Source: Sphingomonas ginsenosidivorax
Lineage (GTDB): Bacteria; Pseudomonadota; Alphaproteobacteria; Sphingomonadales; Sphingomonadaceae
Assembly: GCF_007995065.1 (NCBI RefSeq)
Contig: NZ_VOQR01000001.1
Location: forward strand, 2,483,001 to 2,547,000
Reading direction: 5' to 3'
Length of the DNA: 64,000 nucleotides
In this document: in pieces, positions 31,990 through 41,655 of the stretch
How the letters are laid out: each line of letters starts with the position of its first letter
Numbering within the stretch: the stretch's first letter is position 1
The notes under the pieces: generated by a model
Told to the model about the DNA's origin: nothing
Seen by the model: only the letters and a program-made list of their open reading frames with translations
Databases searched by the model: none
Made by a program: the position numbers and the translations under genes

Positions 31990-32448
31990 TCAGGCGTGCG
32001 CGGGCTTCGCGTTGGCGATGACGTTGGCGGCCGAGAAGACGATCGCCTCCTCGACGAAGCCGGTCGCGGTCTGGCCCCAGCGTGCCATCGCCCATTTGCG
32101 CGCGGCGAGGCCGGCATAGGACGAGCCGATCGCGGCCCCGATGCCGAGCGCGGCGCCGGCGAACTGGCGCTTGGGCGGGGCGAGCGCGGCGCCTGCGAAG
32201 CCAGCGGTGATCGTGCGCGCGAGCAGGCCGAGGAAGACGGTGCGGTCGGGCGCCGTCTTCATCTTGTCGCCCGCCATTTCCAACGCACCCATGGCCACGC
32301 CGCCCGTCGCGATCAGCGGGTGTGCCATCAGCCGGGCGCCGGGAGTGTCGTGGGGCAGCGTGCCGCGGCGTGCGGCGCCGGCGAGCGCGGCGAGCGGCGT
32401 CATCGAGCGCTGGCCCGCGACGAGGCCCATCAGAATCGAGCGTAGCAT
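31990..32448 (-). CDS. DUF4126-like membrane protein
   Basis: 152 residues from ATG 32448, with CAGGAG 6 bases upstream. Starts MLRSILMGLVAGQRSMTPLAA, the G-x-R-S-M-T-P pattern of the DUF4126 family. Several Gly/Ala-rich hydrophobic segments suggest three to four spans. Function of the family unknown. Transcribed toward the rpoC terminator; upstream lies a repeat-filled gap. Confidence 0.8.
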   Translation of the reverse strand: MLRSILMGLVAGQRSMTPLAALAGAARRGTLPHDTPGARLMAHPLIATGGVAMGALEMAGDKMKTAPDRTVFLGLLARTITAGFAGAALAPPKRQFAGAALGIGAAIGSSYAGLAARKWAMARWGQTATGFVEEAIVFSAANVIANAKPAHA

Positions 32449-32579
32449 TGGAAACTCCTGTTCGTTCGGAAACGAAACGGGCGAGCGGGGCGAGCGATCC
32501 CGCCGGAGATGCGCCGATGCCTGCTCTGGCCTTGTTGGCGTTGCGACGACCGTTAAGGCCACGGAGTGCGGCGCGTATG

Positions 32580-32712
32580 ACCCTGGATCCTGGGTCGAGC
32601 CCAGGATGACAGGGAGAAGGGCGCGGTCCGTCATCCTGACGAACGTCAGGACCCAGAGTTGCTGGCGGTGCGCCTGGAACCCTGGATCCCGGGACGAGCC
32701 CGGGATGACGGT
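32580..32712. repeat. Paired inverted repeat, family D
   Basis: CCTGGATCCTGGGTCGAGCC / GTCATCCTGACGAACGTCAG arms and a following CCCTGGATCCCGGGACGAGC arm. Related pairs lie at 35365-35508 and 38380-38466. Confidence 0.8.
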
Positions 32713-32721
32713 GTGGGGGCG

Positions 32722-33495
32722 TCAGCCGTTCAGGACGTGCTTGGGCTCGGAGGACAACGTGCGCGCGAGCGTCTCGAAGTTGCCGCCGTCGATGCGGATC
32801 TCGTTGAAGGCGGGCGGGCTGCCGCGGGTGCGCTTGGAGAGCGTGCCGGCGCCGATCATCCGGACGGTGCGCCCGGCGCGGTCGATCGGGATGTCGAACG
32901 GGTCGTGTACATGGCCCGACAGCACCGCGTGCCCGCCCGCATCGGCGAGCGCGGTCAGCGCGCTGTCGCCGTGGCGCGTGCGCGCGGTGCCGGTCGTGCC
33001 CGCCTCGATCAGCGGATGGTGCGCGGCGACGAAGATGAGATTGTCCTTGGGTGCATCGGCGATCATCGCCAGCGCGCGCTGCAGCGAGCCTGGGCTGACC
33101 CTGCCCTTCGACCAGTTCCATCGCCACTGGGCGCGCGCGGTGGTCTTGAGCGGGACGACGGTCAGGCCGGGCAGGTCGAGCGGCTTCTCGATCATCGTCT
33201 CGACCGCGGCATAGCGCTGATAGGGCGCGAACAGGCGGCGGAACGGGTCCCAGTAATAGGGGATGTCGTGGTTGCCGACCTCCAGCGTCACGGGCACGCC
33301 GAGCGAGCGCAGCCAGTCGCCGCCACGCTGGAACTCGTCCTTGGTGGCGCGCATCGTCAGGTCGCCGGTCATGATGACCGCGTCGGGCTTCTCCGCGGTC
33401 ACCAGCTCCGAGAACCAGGCGATCGCTGCCGGGTCCTCCGCACCGAAATGCACGTCGCTGACGTGGAAGAGCTTGAGCGCCCGAGCCTCAGACAA
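32722..33495 (-). CDS. Calcineurin-like metallophosphoesterase
   Basis: 257 residues from TTG 33495, which overlaps the end of the catalase-like gene by 8 bases; no ATG is available near the conserved start. Metal ligands lie in FHVSDVHFG (Asp14, His16), TGDL, GNHD, and the late GHVHDP. Similar to 3',5'-cyclic nucleotide phosphodiesterase-like and general phosphoesterases; substrate not deducible. Likely translationally coupled to the upstream gene. Confidence 0.85.
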   Translation of the reverse strand: MSEARALKLFHVSDVHFGAEDPAAIAWFSELVTAEKPDAVIMTGDLTMRATKDEFQRGGDWLRSLGVPVTLEVGNHDIPYYWDPFRRLFAPYQRYAAVETMIEKPLDLPGLTVVPLKTTARAQWRWNWSKGRVSPGSLQRALAMIADAPKDNLIFVAAHHPLIEAGTTGTARTRHGDSALTALADAGGHAVLSGHVHDPFDIPIDRAGRTVRMIGAGTLSKRTRGSPPAFNEIRIDGGNFETLARTLSSEPKHVLNG

Positions 33496-34576
33496 GGTCG
33501 GAAAGGCTCTTGGGCTGGTGCACCGGGCAGCCGTTGAACTGGCCGCGGAACGTCGAGGACAGCTCGTACGGGCTCTTCCGCGCACGGTTGATGCCACCGA
33601 GCGGCTGGTGCGCGGTCACGCCGTCCCACACGCTGTAGACCAGCGCGTCGTCGGTCTTGTCGGTGGTGCCGGGTGCCCAGCTCAGCTGTGCGGGCACTTC
33701 GAGCGTCGCGACGGTGACGAACGGGCTCTGCTTCTCGTCCCAGACGACGCTGGCGTCTTCGACCGGCATCGCGTCGAGATCGGTATTGAGCTGCACGCGC
33801 AGCTCCCAGGTGCCGCCATGCTCGATCAGCTCGTCGCGTACGACCTCGCGAAGCGCGTCGGGGCGCGCGGTGACGTTGACGAGGTCGCCGGTCAGCCGGG
33901 TCAGGCCGGGCGAGACCGGGAACAACGCGAACTTCGCGATGTAATCGCCGAAGCGGAACGGGGTCTGCGAGTAATAGGTCTCGCCGAGCGGATGGACCGG
34001 CGCGGCACCACCCAGCGTCTTGAGCGTCGCGGATTCGCCGCCGACGGCCTCCAGCGCGGATTCGACGACGCGGAACGTCGCCGACATAGCCTTCTTGACG
34101 CCGTCGAAGCGGTCCGTGGTCTTCGACAGCAGCTTCAGGTTCTTGCCGAACGCCTTGGCGTCGGGCGCGGAGAAGGCCGGGCCGTTGACCATGATGAAGT
34201 CCTGATTGGTCGAGTCCCCGGAGTCGGGCAGGCGATCACCCTGTACGCCGATGACCTTGAGCGCGACGCCGCGCGGCAGGCTGACGCTGTCGTCGAGGAT
34301 GTCGCCGGCGTTGGTCGAGATGCGGATCACCGCCTCATAGGTGCCGGGTGCCGCGAAAATGCCCTGCGCGAGCTGCGGCGGCAGGTGGCCGACGGTCAGC
34401 GTGCCACGCGCGATGCCGTGCGCCTTGGCGTGGACCGCGCGGACCGCATGGCCATAGTCCTGCGACGTGGTTTCGAGGATCTCCTGGAAGCTCTCGTTCA
34501 GCCCGGCGATCGTCTCGGCTTCGTCGGGGGCCACGGTCTCGACTGAGGGGGCGTAGCGGACGGGCGTGCTGGACAT
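33488..34576 (-). CDS. Catalase-family heme protein (SrpA-like)
   Basis: 362 residues from ATG 34576, with AAGGAGATA upstream. The distal-histidine region reads VRAVHAKAHGIARGTLTV, the counterpart of the catalase R-x-x-H-A-K-G motif, followed by SLPRGVALKVIG and TNQDFIMVNGPAF, which match minimal catalase-like proteins. It is much shorter than true catalases (about 480), as expected for this subgroup of peroxidase-like enzymes. No signal peptide. Forms an operon with the metallophosphoesterase. Confidence 0.85.
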   Translation of the reverse strand: MSSTPVRYAPSVETVAPDEAETIAGLNESFQEILETTSQDYGHAVRAVHAKAHGIARGTLTVGHLPPQLAQGIFAAPGTYEAVIRISTNAGDILDDSVSLPRGVALKVIGVQGDRLPDSGDSTNQDFIMVNGPAFSAPDAKAFGKNLKLLSKTTDRFDGVKKAMSATFRVVESALEAVGGESATLKTLGGAAPVHPLGETYYSQTPFRFGDYIAKFALFPVSPGLTRLTGDLVNVTARPDALREVVRDELIEHGGTWELRVQLNTDLDAMPVEDASVVWDEKQSPFVTVATLEVPAQLSWAPGTTDKTDDALVYSVWDGVTAHQPLGGINRARKSPYELSSTFRGQFNGCPVHQPKSLSDLV

Positions 34577-34690
34577 GCGGTATCTCCTTGATCTCGGTTG
34601 GGTAACCCACGCACGTCCGGGACGTTCCGCGCACGATTGCAAAGCGCGGGACACGGGTGCAATCGCGCCGCATCCCGAGGAGACCGTCCC

Positions 34691-35359
34691 ATGCTGCCTG
34701 TCGTCGTCGCCCCCACCATCGCCATCGCCGGGTCCACCGACCGCTTCCCGGTGCGGCGGATCTTCTGCGTCGGGCAGAACTATGCCGACCATGCGCGCGA
34801 GATGGGGAACGATCCGGATCGGCAGCAGCCCTTCTTCTTTGCCAAGCCCGCCGACGCGGTGGTGGATAATGGCACCACCCTGCCCTTCCCGGTGCGCACC
34901 GCCGACCTGCACCACGAGGTCGAGCTGGTCGTGGCGCTCGGCGCGGGCGGGCACGACATCGAGGCGAAGGATGCGATCGGGCTGATCTGGGGCAGCGCGG
35001 TGGGGATCGACCTGACGCGGCGCGACCTGCAGGCCGCGGCGAAGAAGGCGGGGCGGCCGTGGGACATGGCAAAGGGGTTCGACCGGTCGGCACCGATCGG
35101 GGCGCTGACGCCGGGGGCGCCACCCGAGACCGGGGCGATCGCGTTGTCGATCGGGGGCGAGACGCGGCAGTCGGGCGACCTGTCGATGATGATCTGGAGC
35201 GTGGCCGAGGTGATCGCGGTGCTGTCGACCTATGTCGAGCTGGCAGCGGGCGATCTGATCTTCACGGGGACACCGGCGGGGGTCGGGCCGATCCGCGCGG
35301 GCGAGCGGGTTCGGGCGGAGATTGCCGGGTTGGAGGCGCTGGAGGTGGGGTTCGCCTGA
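34691..35359 (+). CDS. Fumarylacetoacetate hydrolase-family protein
   Basis: 222 residues from ATG 34691, divergent from the catalase-like gene. Begins with the family block RIFCVGQNYADHAREMG. Metal-binding HHEVELVVALG and the late FTGTPAGVGP are diagnostic. This short form is close to fumarylpyruvate/acylpyruvate hydrolases of aromatic catabolism; the exact substrate is unknown. No ring-cleavage genes are adjacent. The SD before the start is weak (GGAGACC). Confidence 0.9.
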   Translation: MLPVVVAPTIAIAGSTDRFPVRRIFCVGQNYADHAREMGNDPDRQQPFFFAKPADAVVDNGTTLPFPVRTADLHHEVELVVALGAGGHDIEAKDAIGLIWGSAVGIDLTRRDLQAAAKKAGRPWDMAKGFDRSAPIGALTPGAPPETGAIALSIGGETRQSGDLSMMIWSVAEVIAVLSTYVELAAGDLIFTGTPAGVGPIRAGERVRAEIAGLEALEVGFA

Positions 35360-35364
35360 GCTCC

Positions 35365-35508
35365 GTCATCCTGACGGACGTCAGGATCCAGAGTTACGGG
35401 CGGTATCGCCTGGGGCTCTGGGTCCTGACTTTCGTCAGGATGACGGAAGGAAAGGGAAATGATGGTAGCGCCTGGGGCTCTCGGTCCCGGCTTTCGCCGG
35501 GATGACGG
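35365..35508. repeat. Paired inverted repeats, family D
   Basis: GTCATCCTGACGGACGTCAG and CTGACTTTCGTCAGGATGAC arms around a GCGGTATCGCCTGGGGCTCT spacer, plus a second half-unit ending GGCTTTCGCCGGGATGAC. Confidence 0.85.
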
Positions 35509-35513
35509 GGGGT

Positions 35514-36050
35514 TCAGCCTCCGCGGCGCATCTTGGCGAGCTTCTTCATCACCATGTCGCGCTTGAGGCGGCTGATATGGTCGGTGAAGAGCACGCCGTT
35601 GAGATGGTCGATCTCGTGCTGCATGCAGGTCGAGAGCAGACCGTCGAGGTCCTCCTCGAACGCCGCGCCGGTCTCGTCCTGCCAGCGGACGCGGCAGGCG
35701 GCGGGGCGGGCGACCTCGGCATATTGCTCGGGGATCGACAGGCAGCCTTCGTTGTAGACCTTGGTCTCGTCGCTGACCGAGAGGATCTCGGGATTGATGT
35801 ACGCGCGGGGGGCGCGGACCGGGGTTTCCTTGCCGTCGTCGTCGGTCGTCGTCTCTTCCTGCAGGTCGATGACGAGGATGCGCTGGTCGACACCGACCTG
35901 GATCGCGGCGAGGCCGATGCCGTGCGCGTCGTACATCGTGTCGATCATGTCGGTGACGAACGCACGCGTGGTGTCGTCGATCGTCTCGACGGGCTTGGAG
36001 ACCAGGCGCAGGCGCGGGTCTGGGACTTCTACGATTGGGAGGACGGCCAT
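35514..36050 (-). CDS. def: Peptide deformylase
   Basis: 178 residues. Three family motifs: GIGLAA (44-49), EGCLS (101-105) and HEIDH (145-149), giving the Cys-His-His metal site with catalytic Glu. An acidic loop [11 protein letters not shown] (65-75) is an insertion typical of sphingomonad enzymes as far as I recall. It removes the N-formyl group from nascent proteins. It lies downstream of recR on the same strand, opposite the divergent fmt. Confidence 0.97.
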   Translation of the reverse strand: MAVLPIVEVPDPRLRLVSKPVETIDDTTRAFVTDMIDTMYDAHGIGLAAIQVGVDQRILVIDLQEETTTDDDGKETPVRAPRAYINPEILSVSDETKVYNEGCLSIPEQYAEVARPAACRVRWQDETGAAFEEDLDGLLSTCMQHEIDHLNGVLFTDHISRLKRDMVMKKLAKMRRGG

Positions 36051-36081
36051 TGTCGCGAGCTAGGAAACGCGGGGGCCAGCG

Positions 36082-36678
36082 TCAAGCCATCGGGCGCCGC
36101 GCGCGCAACGCCTGAGCCAATGTGCCCTCGTCCAGATAGTCGAGTTCGCCGCCGACGGGCAGGCCGTGCGCGAGCTGCGTGACGCGGACCGGGAAGCGTT
36201 CGATGCGATCGGCGATATAGTGCGCGGTGGTCTGGCCCTCGAGCGTCGCGTTCATCGCGAGCACGACCTCGTCGATCCCGCCGACCTCGATACGGCGGAC
36301 GAGGCTGTCGATGCTGAGATCCTCCGGGCGGATGCCTTCGAGCGCCGAGAGGCGGCCGCCGAGGACGTGGAAGCGGCCGGGGAAGAGGCGCGAGCGGTCG
36401 AGCGCCCAGAGGTCGGCGACTTCCTCGACCACGCACAGCGAACGCTGGTCGCGGCGCGGGTCGGCGCAGATGCCGCAGGGGTTGGTGGTGTCGACGTTGC
36501 CGCAGACGGTGCAGTTCTCGAGCCGTTCGTCGACCGCGGTCAGTGCCTCGCGCAACGGGCCCAACGCCGCCTCGCGCTTCTTGAGAAGATGGAGCACGGC
36601 GCGGCGTGCGGAGCGGGGGCCGAGGCCGGGAAGTCGCGCCAGGGCTTGAGTCAGCGCCTCGATCTCGGGGGATGCCAT
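36082..36678 (-). CDS. recR: Recombination mediator RecR
   Basis: 198 residues. Helix-hairpin-helix [16 protein letters not shown], zinc cysteines 56, 59, 68 and 71, and a Toprim domain with [10 protein letters not shown]. RecR acts with RecF/RecO to load RecA on gapped DNA. Convergent/tandem with def; divergent from fmt, whose start is 53 bases away. Confidence 0.97.
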   Translation of the reverse strand: MASPEIEALTQALARLPGLGPRSARRAVLHLLKKREAALGPLREALTAVDERLENCTVCGNVDTTNPCGICADPRRDQRSLCVVEEVADLWALDRSRLFPGRFHVLGGRLSALEGIRPEDLSIDSLVRRIEVGGIDEVVLAMNATLEGQTTAHYIADRIERFPVRVTQLAHGLPVGGELDYLDEGTLAQALRARRPMA

Positions 36679-36731
36679 GGAGAACAGATAGGGGGTTGCA
36701 TCGGGCTCCGCCAGCGTGTTCGAGAAGCGCC

Positions 36732-37643
36732 ATGCGGATCGTTTTCATGGGAACGCCGGACTTCGCGGTGCCGGTCCTCGATGCCCTGGTCGAGGCGGGG
36801 CACGACGTCGTCGCGGCCTATTGCCAGCCGGCAAGGCCGGGCGGGCGACGCGGGCGCGCGGTGGTGCCCTCGCCTGTGCAGGCGCGCGCCGAGGCGCTGG
36901 GGATAGCGGTGCGGTCGCCGGTGTCGCTCAAGACCGCCGAGGCGCAGGCCGAGTTCGCGGGCTTCGGCGCCGAGGTGGCGGTGGTTGCGGCGTACGGGCT
37001 GATCCTGCCGCGCGCGGTGCTCGACGCGCCGGTGCATGGATGCCTGAACGTGCACGGGTCGCTGTTGCCGCGGTGGCGCGGCGCGGCGCCGGTGCAGCGC
37101 GCGATCCTGGCGGGCGATGCCGAGACGGGCGTCGGGATCATGCAGATGGAGGCCGGGCTCGACACCGGGCCGGTGCGGCTGGAAGGGCGGACGCCGATCG
37201 GCCGAAAGACCGCGGGCGAACTCACCGCGGAGCTGGCGGCGATGGGCGGGCGATTGATGGTAGAGGTGATCCGCGACCTGGACGCCTACCCTGCCCGTCC
37301 GCAGCCCGAGGAGGGCGTGACCTACGCGGCGAAGATCGACAAGGCCGAGGCGCGGATCGACTTCACGCAGACCGCGCGCGCGGTCGAGCGGCTGGTGCGC
37401 GCGATGAACCCGGCGCCGGGGGCGTGGTTCGAGGTGGCGGGCGAACGGGTGAAGGTGCTTGCGGCGGACGTGCTGCCGTTCACCTTTCCCGGCGGCGAGG
37501 GCATCACCGTCGATGCCGGGCTGACGATCGGGTGCGGCGACGGCGCGATCCGGCCGACCCTGGTCCAGCGTGCGGGGCGCGGCGTGTCGTCGACCGCGGA
37601 GTTCCTGCGCGGCTTCCCGGTGGCGTCGGACACGCAGCTTTGA
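36732..37643 (+). CDS. fmt: Methionyl-tRNA formyltransferase
   Basis: 303 residues. [14 protein letters not shown] start, catalytic-loop [16 protein letters not shown] with the N-x-H-x-S-L-L-P core ([13 protein letters not shown]), and a C-terminal OB-like domain. It formylates initiator Met-tRNA, the step that def later reverses. Its stop overlaps the truA TTG start (TTGA). Confidence 0.97.
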   Translation: MRIVFMGTPDFAVPVLDALVEAGHDVVAAYCQPARPGGRRGRAVVPSPVQARAEALGIAVRSPVSLKTAEAQAEFAGFGAEVAVVAAYGLILPRAVLDAPVHGCLNVHGSLLPRWRGAAPVQRAILAGDAETGVGIMQMEAGLDTGPVRLEGRTPIGRKTAGELTAELAAMGGRLMVEVIRDLDAYPARPQPEEGVTYAAKIDKAEARIDFTQTARAVERLVRAMNPAPGAWFEVAGERVKVLAADVLPFTFPGGEGITVDAGLTIGCGDGAIRPTLVQRAGRGVSSTAEFLRGFPVASDTQL

Positions 37644-38398
37644 GCCGATTCGCGCTGACCGTCGAGTTTGACGGCCGGCCGTTCATGGGTTGGCAGCGGC
37701 AGACGCACGGGCCGAGCGTACAGGCGGCGCTCGAGGCCGCGGTGCTGGCGGTGACGGGCGAGACGGTCGCGGTGCATGCCGCCGGGCGGACCGATGCGGG
37801 GGTCCACGGGCTGGCGATGCGCGCACATGTCGATATCGACAAGGAGATCGGGGCGTTCCGGTTGATGGAGGCGCTCAACGCACGGGTGCGGCCGGCGCCC
37901 GTCGCGGTGACGGCGTGCGCGGTGGTGGCGGACGACTGGCATGCGCGCTTTTCCTGCATCGGGCGCGCGTACGCGTATCGGATCGTCAACCGGCGGGCGC
38001 CGCTGACGGTCGAGGCGGGGCTGGCGTGGCAGGTGCCGCAGCCGCTTGATGCCGGTGCGATGGCGGAGGCGGCGCAGGCACTGGTGGGGCTGCACGACTT
38101 CACGACGTTCCGGTCGGCGCATTGCCAGTCGGCGAGTCCGGTGAAGACGCTCGATCGGCTGGACGTGGTGCGGGTCGGGGACCGGGTGACGATCGAGGCG
38201 GCGGCGCGGTCGTTCCTGCATCACCAGGTGCGGTCGATGGTCGGGTGCCTGGCGCTGGTCGGGATGGGGCGCTGGGCGGTCGGAGATGTGGCGGCGGCGC
38301 TCGAGGCGAAGGACCGCGCGCAGCTGGGGCTGAATGCGCCGCCGGACGGCTTGTATTTTATGGAGGCGGTTTACCCTCCCCCGTCATCCCGGACTTGA
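37640..38398 (+). CDS. truA: tRNA pseudouridine(38-40) synthase
   Basis: 252 residues from TTG 37640, the only plausible start, overlapping the fmt stop. Catalytic Asp52 in AGRTDAGVH, plus HHQVRSMVG. It isomerises uridines 38-40 in tRNA anticodon arms. The last residues (PPPSSRT) and the stop codon are read from a family D repeat, so the ancestral C-terminus was probably the preceding FMEAVY. Confidence 0.96.
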   Translation: MSRFALTVEFDGRPFMGWQRQTHGPSVQAALEAAVLAVTGETVAVHAAGRTDAGVHGLAMRAHVDIDKEIGAFRLMEALNARVRPAPVAVTACAVVADDWHARFSCIGRAYAYRIVNRRAPLTVEAGLAWQVPQPLDAGAMAEAAQALVGLHDFTTFRSAHCQSASPVKTLDRLDVVRVGDRVTIEAAARSFLHHQVRSMVGCLALVGMGRWAVGDVAAALEAKDRAQLGLNAPPDGLYFMEAVYPPPSSRT

Positions 38399-38466
38399 TC
38401 CGGGAGCCAGAGTTACAGGTGGTGGCGTTTGGGGCTCTGGATCCTGACTTTCGTCAGGATGACGAA
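38380..38466. repeat. Dispersed repeat, family D related, overlapping the truA end
   Basis: CGTCATCCCGGACTTGATCC and CTGACTTTCGTCAGGATGAC arms. It supplies the truA stop codon and abuts the stop of the next, convergent gene. Confidence 0.8.
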
Positions 38467-38468
38467 GG

Positions 38469-39665
38469 TTATTGGGGTGAAGGCCGCGTGAACTTGGCCG
38501 CGAGTTCGACGTGCGTGGACCAGCGGAACTGGCCTACCGGCTGGATCCAGTCGATCTGCCAGCCCGCGTCGCACAGGTCCTTCGCGTCGCGCGCGAAGGT
38601 CGCGGGATTGCACGAGACATAGGCGATCACCGGCGTCTTGCACGCGGCGAGCGCGACGGCCTGTTCGCGCGCGCCCGAGCGCGGCGGGTCGAGCACGACG
38701 GCGTCGAAGCGGTCGAGCTCGGCGACGGTGAGCGGGCGGCGGTAGAGGTCGCGGTGTTCAGGGAAGACCGGGCGGCGCGCGGCGTTGGCGCCGGCCTTCA
38801 GCGACCCCAGCGCGTCGCGGCCGGCTTCGGCGGCGTAGACCTTTGCGGGGATCGCCATGGTGAAGGTGCCGAGCCCGGCGAACAGGTCGGCGACGGTCGC
38901 GGGCTTGCCGATCGCGTCGAGGACCGCGGTGGTGAGTGCCGCTTCGCCGTCGACGGTCGCCTGGAGGAACGAGGCGGGCGGGAGCGGCACGGGGACGCCG
39001 CCGAGCGTGATCGTGCAGGCGTCGGGTTCCCAGAGCGTCTCGGGGCCCATGCCGTCGTTGAACGCAACGCGGGCGATCTTGTGCGCTTCGCAGAAGGCGA
39101 CGAGCGCTTCGGCGGCGGGCAGGCCTTCTGGGGCGAAGCCGGTGATCAGGATGTCGGGGCCCTGGTCGGCGAGCGTCAGGTGGACGTCGCCGCGGCGCTT
39201 GAAGTTCAGCTTCCGCAGCAGGACGCGCAAGGGGGCGACCAGCGCGAACAGCCGCGGGTCGAGGATCCAGCACTCCTTGATGTCGACGATCGCGTGCGAC
39301 TTCTCCTCGGCGAAACCAAGCGTCATGCGGCCACCCTTGGCTTCGGCGTGGAGCGTGGCGCGGCGGCGGGTGCGCGGCGGGGAGATGTGGGGTTCGCGGA
39401 TCATGGTGGTGATCCCCTGACCGTCGAGTGCCGAGGCAATGCGGTCGGTGACGAACTCGGCATAGCTCTGGTCGTCGAGCTGCTGGAGCTGGCAGCCGCC
39501 GCAGGTCGGGAAGTGGATGCAGGGCGGCGTCTGGTGATGCGGGCCGTGCGTCAGCGTGCCGTCGGCGGCGAGTGTGTCGCCGGGTGCGGAGAGCGCGGCG
39601 TGGCGGCCGTCGGCGGTAATGCCGTCGCCGCGCGCGGCGATGCGGATGATGGTGTCGTCGGTCAT
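38469..39665 (-). CDS. RlmD/RumA-like rRNA uracil-C5 methyltransferase
   Basis: 398 residues. N-terminal iron-sulfur cysteines in CIHFPTCGGCQLQQL, Rossmann SAM site DLFAGLGTFTM, the DPPRSGAR motif and catalytic C-terminal SCNPATFARD. It methylates uracil in 23S rRNA (U1939-type) or a related RNA; the exact site cannot be fixed from sequence. The ATG overlaps the preceding nnr stop by 4 bases, so it is the last gene of the ilvD operon. Confidence 0.92.
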   Translation of the reverse strand: MTDDTIIRIAARGDGITADGRHAALSAPGDTLAADGTLTHGPHHQTPPCIHFPTCGGCQLQQLDDQSYAEFVTDRIASALDGQGITTMIREPHISPPRTRRRATLHAEAKGGRMTLGFAEEKSHAIVDIKECWILDPRLFALVAPLRVLLRKLNFKRRGDVHLTLADQGPDILITGFAPEGLPAAEALVAFCEAHKIARVAFNDGMGPETLWEPDACTITLGGVPVPLPPASFLQATVDGEAALTTAVLDAIGKPATVADLFAGLGTFTMAIPAKVYAAEAGRDALGSLKAGANAARRPVFPEHRDLYRRPLTVAELDRFDAVVLDPPRSGAREQAVALAACKTPVIAYVSCNPATFARDAKDLCDAGWQIDWIQPVGQFRWSTHVELAAKFTRPSPQ

Positions 39666-41260
39666 AGGGAAGCGCGGGCTTTTCTTAGGGCGAGAGCGAG
39701 CTCGTCGGCGATGAAGGCGGGGCCGAGCCGGCGCGCGGCGTCGGCGTGGAGCCAGACTCCAGCGGCGGCGGCGTCGAACGGCGCGAGGCGCGCGGCGAGC
39801 ATCGCGCCGATCGCGCCGGCGAGGACGTCGCCGGTGCCGGCAGTGCTGAGCCAGTCGCTGGCATGGGGCGCGATGCGGACGCGTCCGTCGGGGGCGGCGA
39901 TGACGGTGTCGGCGCCCTTGAACACGACGATGGCGTTCGCGGCTTTGGCGGCGGCGCGGGTGCGGGTGATCTTGTCGGCGTCGGATTTCCCGAACAGCGC
40001 GTCGAATTCGCCGGCGTGGGGGGTGAGGATCGCGGGGCGGTTCGACGCGGCAATGCGGTCCGGGGTGAGGAGGCGGAGCGCGTCGCCGTCGAGGACGAGG
40101 GGGTGGTTGGTGGCTAGTGCGGATTGGAGCAATGATCTCGCTTCATCGCTGCGGCCGAGTCCAGGGCCGACGACAAGCGCGCCGATGCGGTCGTTGGCGA
40201 GTGCGTGGTCGCTGAACGGCGCGCGGACGAGCGCGTGGGGCGGGCCGCTGGTGTCGCCGAGGAGAGTCACATAGCCGGCGCCCGCGTGCATCGCGGCGAG
40301 GGCTGCGAGGTCCGAGGCGCCGGGCATGGCGCCGGCGATGATCGCAACCATGCCGCGGGTGTATTTGTGTGCGTCTGGACCTGGGGTCGGGAGGTCGGGG
40401 CGGTCGAGGACGTGGGTGTCGCTGGTGACGGGGATGGCGATGTCCAGGATGCGGACCTCGCCGCAATAGCGCGCGGCGGGTTGGAGGAGGTGCGACGGCT
40501 TTGCGGCGCCGAGCGCGAGGGTGACGTCGAAGATGGGGGGCGGGCTGAGCGCGGCGCCGGTGTCGGTGGCAAGGCCGCTGGGGAGGTCTATGGCGATCGT
40601 CAGATGCGCGGCGGTGGCGAGGTGGTGGAGCTGTTCGACGATCGGCCGTTCCCGCGCGGAGGCGGGGGTCCCGGGGTGGCGGGCGGAGTTGCTGCTTGGC
40701 TTCAGCTGGGCCCCCGCCTCCGCGGGGGAACGGTTCAGGGGTGGGCGTCCGTCTGCAACCGTTCCCACCCCGGCGAAGGCCGGGGCCCAAATGGGTGAGG
40801 CGGGCGGACTATCGATGGCGCTGCCCAGTTGGGCCCCGGCCTTCGCCGGGGTGGTGTTGGTGGTTTTGGTTGCTGGCTCATCCAGGGGGCGGGTTAGGCC
40901 GGTGCCGAAGAGGGCGTCGACGAGGATGGGGGCGGGTGCCGCGTCGGCGAAGGCTTCGACCGGGCCGGACCACCCTGCCCTGGCCGCCTTGGCCGCGTCG
41001 GTCTTGGGGTCGCCCAGCGCCGCGACGCGGACCTTCGCGCCGCGCTCGGCAAGTACGCGCGCGGCGACGTAGCCGTCGCCGCCGTTGTTGCCGGGGCCGC
41101 AGACGATCAGGATTTCGCTGCTGCTCGCCAGCCGCCGGACAGCGACCGCGATCGCGGTGCCGGCGCGCTCCATCAGCGCGGACACGCTTTCGCCGGTCGC
41201 CTCTTCCGCGGCGCGCATCTGCGCCGCGGTGAGGACCGGCCTGCCCTCCGGTCGGATCAT
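39662..41260 (-). CDS. nnrED: Bifunctional NAD(P)HX epimerase / ADP-dependent dehydratase
   Basis: 532 residues. N-terminal epimerase: MRAAEEATGESVSALMERAG, CGPGNNGGDGYVAARVL, DALFGTGLTRPLD and AIDLPSG. C-terminal dehydratase: HAGAGYVTLLG, VGPGLGR, LDGDALRLL, LTPHAGEFDAL and GTGDVLAGAIGAML. It repairs hydrated NAD(P)H. Odd: residues about 130-206, between the two epimerase blocks, are a proline/alanine-rich insertion (TTPAKAGAQ, IWAPAFAGV, SPAEAGAQ) translated from two repeat pairs; the frame stays open. Starts ATG 41260, overlapping the lipoprotein stop by 4 bases. Confidence 0.93.
   Translation of the reverse strand: MIRPEGRPVLTAAQMRAAEEATGESVSALMERAGTAIAVAVRRLASSSEILIVCGPGNNGGDGYVAARVLAERGAKVRVAALGDPKTDAAKAARAGWSGPVEAFADAAPAPILVDALFGTGLTRPLDEPATKTTNTTPAKAGAQLGSAIDSPPASPIWAPAFAGVGTVADGRPPLNRSPAEAGAQLKPSSNSARHPGTPASARERPIVEQLHHLATAAHLTIAIDLPSGLATDTGAALSPPPIFDVTLALGAAKPSHLLQPAARYCGEVRILDIAIPVTSDTHVLDRPDLPTPGPDAHKYTRGMVAIIAGAMPGASDLAALAAMHAGAGYVTLLGDTSGPPHALVRAPFSDHALANDRIGALVVGPGLGRSDEARSLLQSALATNHPLVLDGDALRLLTPDRIAASNRPAILTPHAGEFDALFGKSDADKITRTRAAAKAANAIVVFKGADTVIAAPDGRVRIAPHASDWLSTAGTGDVLAGAIGAMLAARLAPFDAAAAGVWLHADAARRLGPAFIADELALALRKARASL
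40643..40866. repeat. Two paired repeats inside nnrED
   Basis: One pair at about 40648-40734 (GGAGGCGGGGGTCCCGG / GGGCCCCCGCCTCCGCGGGG) and a family B pair at 40764-40854 (CCCCGGCGAAGGCCGGGGCC and inverse). Both are in frame with the gene. Confidence 0.9.
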
Positions 41261-41655
41261 TGCGTCGGCTTGACCGTGGCCGGCAGGCGGTAGCGGTCGC
41301 CACCGAGCGCGACTTCGATGCCGTCGGTGCCGACCACGGTGACCTTCGCCACCTCGGCACCGTCGGCGGCGATCACGCCGCGGCCGTCGGTCGTGACCTG
41401 AAGGCGGTGGAACGCGCCGTCGGGGTGGCGGACGGTGAGCAGCAGCCCGCCCTGCGCTTGCGTCTGCTCGATCGTGCAGTCGCGCGCGAGCGTGGCGCCG
41501 CCCTGCGCGCAGAGGATGCGGCCTTCCTCGGCCGCGTCGGTGCGCGTCTGCGCCTCGACTTGGGCCAGAGCGTTGGCGGGTTGCTCGCGCCCGCACGCCC
41601 AAAGGCCCGGGGCAAGCAGGAGCAGCAGGACCGCGCTAGATATCCGCGTAGACAT
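41257..41655 (-). CDS. Small predicted lipoprotein
   Basis: 132 residues from ATG 41655. Signal with lipobox LWAC (Cys21). The mature part has two further cysteines (ILCAQGG, RDCTIEQ) that may pair, and strands such as [17 protein letters not shown], ending DRYRLPATV. No family recognised. It overlaps the ilvD end by 20 bases and the nnrED start by 4, so it is embedded in that operon. Confidence 0.8.
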   Translation of the reverse strand: MSTRISSAVLLLLLAPGLWACGREQPANALAQVEAQTRTDAAEEGRILCAQGGATLARDCTIEQTQAQGGLLLTVRHPDGAFHRLQVTTDGRGVIAADGAEVAKVTVVGTDGIEVALGGDRYRLPATVKPTQ

